Source: Diphasiastrum complanatum
Lineage: Eukaryota > Streptophyta > Lycopodiopsida > Lycopodiales > Lycopodiaceae
Direction of reading: 5' to 3'
Assembly: GCA_029204225.1 (NCBI GenBank)
Contig: CM055098.1
Location: 20,028,685 to 20,092,684, forward strand
Length of the DNA stretch: 64,000 nt
Shown piece after piece: positions 52,001 to 62,800 of the stretch. Each line of letters begins with the position of its first letter. Position 1 is the first letter of the stretch. The notes beneath the pieces are model-generated. The model searched no databases and was not told the DNA's origin. It worked only from the letters and a program-made list of their open reading frames with translations. The translations under genes were made by a program, and so were the position numbers.

Positions 52001-55000
52001 ACATACAAGGTGATAATTATAAAGGATTGCTGAACTGACTTGAAGTAGAAGTTATTGTCGACTGTGCTTGGTTCGAAACCTTGTTGGATGAGGAATGTAT
52101 TAATCCTCTTGAACCAAGCTTTGGCTGATTGCTTCAAGCCATAAAGTGCCTCGTGGAGTTTGCAAACATGATGCTTCATACCTTCATGAACGTATACTTC
52201 AGGCTGTAGCATGTTGATGTCTTCTTCAGTGACTCCATTCAAATAAGTTGTCTGTACATCGAGTTGATGTACTTCCAAGTCGGCTTTCTGCAGCATACGA
52301 TAGGAGGGCTCGGATCGATGAATGCTTGACTATTGGGCTGAAAGTCTCGTTGTAGTCAATGTTGGGGATCTGAGCGAATCCTCGTGCTACTAGTCTTGCC
52401 TTCCTTCGATCAATCGCTCCATTGGCATTGTATTTGATCTTGAAGACCCATTTGCAATCGATGAGATTGCAACCAACAGGAGCCTCAACTAGTGACCATG
52501 TTTGGTTCTTGATCAGAGAGGAATACTCTCTATCCATTGCTTCTCTCCAGAGATCGGAGTCTGGCTGGCTAAGTGCCTCATCGACTGATGTTGATTCTTG
52601 TATTAAAAGGCAGGTAGACTCAGGAGTATACCTCGTGGGCTGTGTGCACACTCGGCTTGATCTTCTTCGAGGAAGTGTTGGCTGATGATTCAATCCCTGG
52701 ATTGTAGTTGCTGAGCAACATCTTCGTCTGCCTCGCTGTCGTGTAGTGGATCAACTATAGGCATGCTTGAGCCAGTGGCTCGAATAGTCATGCCAATGGA
52801 AGATGTTGAAGGTTCACTTGGAACAATGCCTTTGCCTTTGAGGTTGATGAACTGATCCTCAATAAAGACTATATCCCGGCTGAATAAGATCTACTGGGTA
52901 TCTGGGTCGTACAGCTTGTAGGTGTTGTCAGATGAAGTGTATCCAATGAGGATTGTCTTGAAACCTTGGAAGTCAAATTTCTTCCTTGTCTCCTTCGGGA
53001 TCTGCGCGTAGGCGATGCATCCCAATACTCGTAGGTTCTTCAATGAAAGCTTTGAGCCTGTCCACACCTCATGGGGTGTTCTGCCTGAGAGGGCCTTGGT
53101 CGAACATCTGTTTTGGATGTAAGCTGCAGTGGAGATAGCTTCAGCCCAGAAGTTCTTTGGCAGAGATGAGTGTGCCAGCATATATTTGGTTGACTCGACC
53201 AGGGTACGATTCTTCCTCTCGGCTAAGCCATTGGACTGAGGCGAATAAGGAGTGATAAACTGCTGTTCAATGCCTTGGCTCTGGCAATACTCCTTGAATT
53301 CGGTAGAGATGTACTCTCCACCATTATCGGACCTCAGGTTTGATTGTCTTACTAGTCTCTTTCTCTGCACGCTCCTTGAAGATTCTGAAGCAACTAAGAG
53401 CTTCCGATTTCTTCCTAATAAAATACACCATAGTTCTTCTAGAAAATTCATCAATAAAAGTTATAAAATACTTTGCATCCTTCAGTGAAGGATTCTTCAT
53501 TGGGCCATAGATATCTGTATGTACAACATCTAGTAATCCTCTAGCAGTATGCTGATGGCTTGACCTAAATGGTTACCTGGTCTGTTTACCGACTAGACAG
53601 TCTTGACAGACAAGTAATTCGACTTTCTTGTCAGGATAGTCGAGATGGATTGCTTATACATTTTATGTACAGAAGCATGATTCTAATGACCAAGTCTGTA
53701 ATGCCAAAGTAAACTTTTATTTATCTGAACAGAAGTACTAAGTGCCTGACTAGAGGCAGAAAAGCAATGACTTAATTTGTACAAGTATCCATGCTTCTTT
53801 CCGAGTGCTAGGATCTTGCCTGTCCTATTGACTGCGGTACATTGATCAGATTCAAATTCTACTTGATGTCCTAGATCTATAATCTTGCTAACAGAGAGCA
53901 GGTTCGTTGACAGATTTGGTACATGAAGAACATTTGAAAGTAGGTTACATTGATCATTGCAAAGCTTAATCTTACTGTACCTTCACCTTTGATAGCTTGA
54001 GTGCTATTGTCGCCAAGGTGAACATATCGCTTGGTACTGTAAGGCGTATAGGACTCGAAGCAACCGATAGGGCTGGAAATATGTTGTGTGGCTCCGGAAT
54101 CCAGAAACCAGTTGGATGCTTCTTGATGGTTTGTCATGAAGGCATCATGATCCAATTCTTGAGTAGGCTGTGGAGCTTCTGCAGCTGCATTTGCCACTTG
54201 ATTCAACTGTCCCTTGCTGTTGTTCTTGGCTTGCAATACAGTCTTGGATCTCGTGGTTGGAACGCTTGCAGTATCTGCAGAACAGCTTCTTCTTTGTCGG
54301 CTGATTTGACTGCTCTTGACAATGTGTCGGTTTTTGATCCTTCTTTGATGACTTCGGGCATTTCTTCTTCTGCTTAGTCGAGCCTTTGTTGGTGTATAAG
54401 GCGTGAGAGTCGACAGTCGAGGAACTAGAGGCTTCGTTCCTTCGGGTATCTTCTTGAAACAACATTGTAATGACTCTTGAAAGAGTCAGTTCGGGGTGTT
54501 GTGATGATCATCACCCAGCTTGATAGCAGTGTCATTACTGCACTTGATCGTCGATGACAGATCCGACAGCGGCCATTTGCTTCAGCAAGTTCTTGAACTG
54601 GTTGATGTGATTCTGCAGGGAATCACCATTTGTCATCTTGAGGGAGTAAAATCTCATCCTGAGATGTAGCTTGGAAGCTATATCCCGCACTTCGTATAAT
54701 GTGCTCAAGATGCTCTCAGTCTCCATTTGGATGTCTGAGCTTCAGACACATGGCCGATTTGCATGTCTGATATGTTGAGGATAATCAGCACAAAACCTTT
54801 TCCATCCTTCAGCTTCCATCAGGAGATTGCAGCATCATCGACCTCGGGTCTTGCCTCTGTACCTGTAACGATGTCATACAACTCCTTAGCCATTAGCACA
54901 GTTTTCATCTTATATTTCCACATATGGTAATTGGCTCCATCAAGCTTTTCCATGATAGGACTGGATTTCCCTTGGGAACCCATGTGGAAGATTAGTCTAG

Positions 55001-58000
55001 GTGATAGTAAGAACTATCAATGACTTAAGTATGAAGATCTAGTGCAAATTTACAGAACAAGAAAACAAGTATTCTATCGGCTGGTAGGATCGGGTTCTCT
55101 GGAAAACTTATCAGGCTATAGAAATAGCTCTGATGTAAAACCGCTTGAGAAATCAAATGGATTCTGATATTAAAGCTCTAAAATTATCAAAGAATAGTAA
55201 CCTATTGCTTTGATACCATGTTGGGGAATGGTGAGAATTGAACCGACAAAGAAGACGGATGTGTGTCAGACGAATCGGATCGGGACGATCCTACTACTGC
55301 TTGAAAGGCAGGGCCCGATGAATTCCCTCGGAGCGTGCACTATTGATAACTAAGTAGGCGAGCACAATGATAAAATTAAGTTTAGAGCTAGATGCGCGGT
55401 GATAGCGGAAGCAAGAGCAGACAATCAGACAAAGCCATCAGAAAGTCAGACAGAGAGCGAAAAGCATTGCAAATACTGACGAAACCTGAACGCAGAACTA
55501 GACAACACTTTATTCAGATCAATTGTAACAAAATACAAGTCAGTGATGCAGGTGACACAAGACAATAGCGGGCGAAACCACGTGCTCACAAAGCTGAGCT
55601 CATACTGACAATCCATCTAAAAGAGGGAATCGATGCATAAGAGCATCTACAGTGTCTGTCTCTATGGACTCAATAATCCGTGTTCTTGATTATTGATCTC
55701 TTACAATTGCTTGCAATGATCTACATGCTATTTACATTTATGCAGATAAGTGTACAAGAGATGGCATGGAGCCATTGTGCCATCTAGAAGAAGATCGTGG
55801 CTGCTGTCATTGTCAAGTTGGTTGCGCAGTATAAAGGATGAGCGTGAGGAGGCCGATAAGTTGGGCTTCCCCGATATGTCGTCCAAGTTGGGCCTACCCG
55901 ATAAGTCGTCCAACTCCGATATGTCGGCCATCTTTGCTTGTTCGTCTTCAGTAGTTGAGTTGCGCGACAATGCAAGTAAATATACAACGATGAATGGAAC
56001 TAGATTAACATGGGATTTAGGAAATCCAACACAAGTTACCCAAGTCTGATGGTGTTCTAGGAAAGCAGTGGCATGCGAGTAAGCAGCCTGCTATAAATTT
56101 CCTTTCGCATGAGTATGTTTTCAGGCATGAGGGTTTGTCTCATGTCCTGCAGGGGAAGAGGCCATTTGTACAAGGCCCTCTTACTACCTGTTTGCAAATA
56201 AAGAAGATAGACTTGTAGTATGTGTAGTTGTGTTATTTGGTCAATGTGAATGATGATTCCAGTTTTTGTAGTTTACCAATAAACCCACAAGTTAATAATT
56301 CAGGAGCAACTTCATCTTTAACGTCTTATGTAAATCATGCTTTAGCTCAGTAGCTCACAGGCGATTCAACAAGTCTGTTGAAAAGATCCATCCGAGCTTA
56401 GTTCAAACATTTGTTGATTGATAGCATGCCAATGGGGTTGCCGCCTAGACGGAACATGGAGCATCCTATTGAGCTCGTTCCAGGGGCAAGCCCAGTATGT
56501 TGGCCTCCTTATAGGATGAGCCTGAAAGAGGAAGTACGGAAGATGTTGGAGGAAGACCTCAGGTTGGCGTATGTCCATTCTAGTTATTCACCTTTCACCA
56601 CAGATATCCGATGCCCAGAATTGATGATCTAATGGAGTTGCTCCAAGAAGCAACCATTTTCAGTAAGATAGATCTCAAAAGTGGGTACCATCATATACAG
56701 ATTCGTGACGAAGTCATCCAGATGAAGGCCTTCCGAACCTGTTTTGGACATAATGAATTCTTGGTTATGTCATTTGTGTTAACCAATGCACCCGCCACGT
56801 TCATGATGCTCGTGAACGATGTCCTGCGTGACTATATGGGCAAGTTTCTTGTCAATTTATTGACGACATACTGCTCTATAGTAAAACAGTGGTGGACCGT
56901 GAGGTTCATCCCCAGACCGTATTTGGCAAGCTACAACAAACGGTCTGTTATGCCAATGCTCAGAAGACCAAGTTGTGTAAGACTCGTGTCGAGTATTTGG
57001 GTCACGTAGTGACGGTAGAGGGTATTTCTATTGACCTCGCCAAGGTGGCTGTGGTCAAAAAGTGGCCAAGACCGGCCGATATTCGTCAGTTACAGTTTTT
57101 CATAGGCTTTTGCAAGTCCTATTGACGGTTCGCTATGAACTATTTCAAGGTAACTATTCCTTTAACAAATCAGTTGCAGAATAACAATGTTGTCGTTTGC
57201 TGGGATGCTGAGGCTTGGCATAGTTTTGGAATTGTGTGTTTGAAGGCTGAATTTATCTAGATTCTAAGCATCTTAGCCCAGGGCTCTTGAGAACCACTTT
57301 TGTACACTAAATTCACAATTATCGGTTTATGGGGGTTTAATAACTAGCCTTAGGGCCTAACTTGACCCTATAATTTGCTTATCACATCTGAAGGTATAGA
57401 GATTCATACACAGAAAGAAAAGTTATTTGCAACAAATAAATCTAAGTATGCAATAATAGATACAAATTTCTCAAGGGTTGGGACATATTCTAAGTGAACT
57501 ACTACCATTTTATCTAAGAGCTTTGGAAACTGGGTGTGAGATAGGTTTTCTTTCCAGGCACCAGGCTATCCTCTAAAATTTCAGCTTGGTGCTATTGGGC
57601 TATATGTTTGGAAGCAACTCGGATTGAATACGTTCAATCAAGTTATTGATTGCTACTCCGATACTTTCATCAAAGTCTACCTCCTTTTGGCCAAGCATTC
57701 GATGTTGCACATCTTTAGTGGGTGTAGAGTGCATCCTATACACGCTACACTCTCCCTGAAGTTGGTGTCACCTGGAGACCGTAATAAAACTCAAACAATG
57801 ACAAATTACTCACCGCAGTTACTCGTGGGGCTAATATGATTCATGTTTGTAAATAAACTACATTCTTCTTTGTGAATGTCACACATGAGAACACAACTCA
57901 ACATAGGGAACAAGTAATGCAATAACCTTACAATACTCAGGTACAAAGCCTAGGACCTTCAATTGCACCAACACTCCAATTTCAAACCTTTGAAGGAAGA

Positions 58001-59759
58001 AAAGCTATACCAGTTTAATTTTCTCTTCGCGCAATGCCTCCAACTCGGAACTTGCCAATCTCCACTGCTCAGAGGCTGCTTCAAGTTCAATGGCAAGCCT
58101 TTCAACTTTTGCTTCGGCACTAGTTTTCTCATCTTTCATTGAAACAATTGATTCTTCTGCTATGGCAAGCTTTTCCTCTAACAGTTGTGAAAAGTCTTTT
58201 GCCTCAGACACAGATGCCTCAACTCTTGCATATGATTCCTAGAAAAATAAAAACAAAAACATTCAAGTCTTTGTACATTTTCCAGACCATTCTGGGGCAA
58301 GCATTTGAAATTTTTCACATTTAACACTACATGTGCGCACCTATTGGAAGTCAGAAACAAAAGAGACCTTGCCCAAAAGTTATGCATGGCAACTACAACA
58401 TTTATGGGAAAGAAAAAAATTAGATGCGAACATCTGAACCACTATTAATCCAGGAAAACACCTCTAAATTCATCCAAAACAAAAACTGTTCTATCAATGA
58501 TCCTTTAGTCCTACTCGTGACCCTTACCAAGCAACCAACTAATCTGAATGCAAGCCCATGTGCATAACAAGTGTGTACATTACCTTTTGATGTTGCTACC
58601 GCACAAGAGTGATGCACTGACCTAGAGTTCAAGAAGGCAAGACTGATGTAAGAGGATGCAAACTAAATAATAACAGCCTTCACCTGTAGAAGTTGCATAT
58701 CAAAATAAGCTTTTTCTAGCTCCACATTCTTCAACTGCAAATAATGTTCTGCAGATGAGAGCTGGTGCTTTGTTTTATTTAGGCCACTTGCAGCAGATTC
58801 ACGCCTTTTATCTGCAAGCGACTCTCGCTTGCTTACATCTCTCTGAAGAAACATACTCTGGCCACGCAGAAGTTTAAGTTCTCGATCCATGTTAACTTTC
58901 TCGGCCTGACAATTTACAGACAGTGAAAAAACAATGAAGGTAATTCACACGGAAAAACCATGCTTTGAAGGACAGACATGCTGCAGTAGCAGCAATAGCA
59001 GAAAATATGCATATTGTTTACAAGAAATACAGATCAGCGGAGCTGCTAAGGAAGATAAAGATATCAAGTACCTCAAGCTTACTTTTCTCCTGCAATGTTG
59101 ACTTCAACTTAGCTTCAACATCCTTGATCTTAGATTTTGTCTTGTCTAGCTCTCTCCGAATAGTGTCACGTTCTTTTCCTAAAGCTGACGGTGCTGCCTT
59201 TGCCTGTGATACTTCCTTTCGAAGTGCAATAACCTCATTACGAAGATGTAAAATTTCACCTTGGTATTGCTGCCAAAAAACAGAACAAGAAACGAGTCCT
59301 GGGATTTTAAGTAATGGGTCTTTCTGATGATTTATTGGCATTAATCTTGATGTAACAAAGTTTTTCCAAAGCCTTTGCAAATGTTGCTTTCACCTCAGCT
59401 TCATTCTGTGTCCGTTGCATTGTCGCCTGTAAGCTTGTTAAATGTGCCTCAAGCTCAGCTACCTTAGATGCCTGTGTTGGCAACAAGAGATTGATGAGAA
59501 TCAAACTCGTACTTAGAGATATATAATCTTTGTAAGACAAACTCAAGCAAGATCCAGGTAGCAACATTTTTGAAAGGGTAAAACTGGCAGTTTGGCCAAT
59601 TTCACGAGCTCAGTATTCAGAGCCAAGTTCGTACCAGGTTGCAACCTCATAGAAAAACGGTGTTCCGAAATGCTGCGTTATGGAAGCGCTCCAGAACAAG
59701 CGTTCTGGGACGGTTCCGGAATCCTGCAACGTTCGGGATTGGAACGCTATAGGTATGTA

Positions 59760-59815
<56 letters not shown>

Positions 59816-62800
59816 GATAGATAGATAGATAGATAGATGTACGCAGTGCGCACACACATACATACACATTTTTTCATGTATACGTTAGGATGGAAAAAAC
59901 AACAGTTTAAAGCTGTAAAAAAACTTCCGCGCACACTGCAATTTGTTGTGAACTATGAATCCATATTATATCAGGCTAGTCACTATAAGGATTCCGGAAC
60001 TCCAAAAAATTAGAGAAAAATAACACACTACCACGATCCATCCAAAAACCGACATAGAGGCTAGCATCTAAAGAATTCCAAACTTTAACAAACCAATATC
60101 TGATATGTATTACGAAGCAATGACGCTATAAGAAAGGTCAAAAACTCTATGCAAAGTAGATAAGTGGAGAAAAGAGACTTAAAACAACCCTAAATCCGCC
60201 TAAGACCTAAACTATAATGCCAATGGATGCCTAACACCTACCCTAAATCACTAGAGCCTAAACCCTACACCTAGAAAAAACTATGCACAGGGGCCTCATG
60301 CACATCAACCACATGCACACTCATGATGACCACCTCTGCAAAAAGAAGCTTGGGAACATGCAATCACTCTCTCCCTACCAACCCTGCCAATCCTAGCAAC
60401 AAAATTCACTCAAAATGAGAAACTATAGCCTCCAAACAAAGCAAAGAGAAAAAGGTGAAAAAAGCCTTCAAGAAGTTGTTTTGCTTGCAAATCTCCACAT
60501 ACTCACTTTTGCCTTCTTCTATGTGCTACAATCACCTTCCACATATCATGGCCTTCACACAGAGTGGTCACACTATATATTTGGCCTCCTATTGCTCTCT
60601 CCACAAGTACATTGGAAAGGATGGGTCACACAGCGGCAGTTCTAAAAAATTACATTATTTTAGGGCACAACGTTCCAGGGTTCCAAAGCACTGGGCCCCA
60701 GAACGCCGTTCCAGTGCTACTTAGGAGCTTGCAACAGACCAAAAAGATAAGAAGTTTGTATGACAAAATATATAGGAAGTTGAGAATATCACCTTCTCTT
60801 TCTCAAGGGTGGCAAGCTTATCCATCAGCTTTCGACAGCCTTCCTCCTTTTCCGTGATAAGATTCTTCATATTTTCAACTTCAGCAAACAGATTGGCCTT
60901 AAGCTCTATATCAGCTTCCAAATCGGAGTTTGCCTGGTCTAATTTCCTTTGATGATCTTCAAGAAATTTTTGCTGCTGTTGATTGTGTAGAGACAAACTA
61001 GAATTTACTTCTGACAAGACCATACTTTCTTCTGTCACCTTTTGTAACATCGTCTGGGTGACTTCAAGCTGCTCTTTTTGAATTTGGGTTTGTACTTTGA
61101 TGCTCTCAAGCTCTTCCAGAAATGTCCTATTAGTTTCTGCTAGTAAGGTGTTTTCTTTCTCCAACATCTCAATACTTCCTCGAAAAGCATCGTATTGCTC
61201 ACGTTCCTTCAAAATATCCATCTGCAATTTCAGCATCCCATCTTTCTCATTCGTTGTAACGAGCAAATTTTCTTCTAAAAGCTCTATCTTATTATACAGA
61301 GTATGAAGTTCTGTCTTGAAACTCTCTATCTCCACCTCATTAGAAGCTCTCAGATTCAAAATTGTTTCTTGTTCATTCTGGAGTTGAGATAACTCTCCTA
61401 GTGCTGCTTGGCTGAACCTGGCAAACTCCGATTCTATATCTGCTAGTTTTGCTTCACAGTTCTCTGTGATGGACATAAGTTTGATATCGAGATTTTGTAT
61501 CAAATCATTGAATGCATTCCTGTCCTCCTTTGCCTTTTCCAGCATCTCAATAAGCCCATTTCTTTCATTTTGAACTTGTGCAAGCTCTGCCTCCAGAGTA
61601 TGTACATGCTCAGCATGCAAGTTCAGCTGAGTGTCTGAACTATCTTTTTCCCACAAGTGCCCTCTTAGGTCATTCAAATTGATAACAGCATCATATTCGG
61701 CTTTTCTTTTCACACTTCTAATTTCACCTTCTGCAATTATATACCACAATAAGTACAGAATATCTTGAACTGTAGAAAATATTGTCCAAAATTCTGTTCA
61801 CGCTCAAGTCTGTTGCTCCACGTACCTTCTTCTCTAGTCGAAGCAACTTGAGCCACATGCATTCTATTCAGAGCCTTGTCCGCTTGTGCCTCCTTTGTTC
61901 TTGTTGCGTGTAAGAGGGTAAATATCAACCGTCTCTCATTCTCATTTTCCATTGCACAGTCCTGCAACATAGTAAATGATTTTGTCATTAGCCTCATGGC
62001 TTAGCAAAGGACAACTCACCATGTGAACAATGGAGTGTTGTAAGAATGAGATTTTTGGCCTGCTTCAGGTAGTTGATTCCCCCAAGTAACAAAGTGTATA
62101 GAACCTTTAGTCTCAAGTTAAATCTCATCTTAAGAGAGTAGTACTATAGAACAAACAGGGCCAGCAGATCATTTCAAAATCCACGGAAAATAATGAGGAA
62201 TAAACTTGCATGCTTTTAGCAGCCTGCAATCTTAATCTGCTAACTATCGTCTCCAAAACAAAGGGTTAGGCTACCTTCACATCTCTTATGTCTGCTTCCA
62301 ATGTTCCCACAATAGCAGCAATGCTCGCCTTTGTTGTTTCTACTTCAATTTGGAAGTCATCAAATGAAGCTGCCAGGTCCAGTTGTAAAAGGAGCTCATT
62401 TTCCCTTTCTAGCTGAAACAAACCATCGGACAAACTGCTAGTGAAATGTATTGCACCTTCTACTAGACAAAAATTGATCAGTTAATCACCAAAGCAAAGG
62501 TACAATAAGACCAAATTTTTCAAAGGTATTGATGAAGGATCGAATCTTGAAAACTTCAAATGCTTAAGTGTCAGCTAGACATTCTAGCATTGATGCTCCA
62601 GCAAATCTTCCTTTTATCTTGAAAAGCTGGAAAGTAGAGATGGCAAGACTCACAGAGGTAATACATGGTGTGAACTTAGAGCCAAGAAGATACTGCAATT
62701 TAGATGTTGCTAAAACATTTCAGCAGTGTAGTTAACTTGCATTACAGAACACAAGTTGCATACAGATTCGACATGGATTAAGCGGAATAAAACATCTCAC

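Larger units (their letters stand above)
50300..56036 (-). mobile_element. Complete copia element inserted into a gypsy remnant
   Basis: Element 50,305-56,031, sense minus. Flanked by CAAGT (50,300-50,304 and 56,032-56,036). LTRs are 841 bp (left) and 813 bp (right), bounded by TGTTGG-type and CCAACA ends. The primer site (TGGTATCAAAGC, minus strand) lies at 55,207-55,218 next to the right LTR and a purine tract next to the left one. Gag, protease, integrase, reverse transcriptase and RNase H are all recognisable in copia order with scattered stops. LTRs differ at a few percent of positions plus an indel, so the insertion is not very recent. Confidence 0.92.

Noticed and set aside
59610-59934. 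Frames with alternating Thr-His
   Set aside because: Product of the GT microsatellite.
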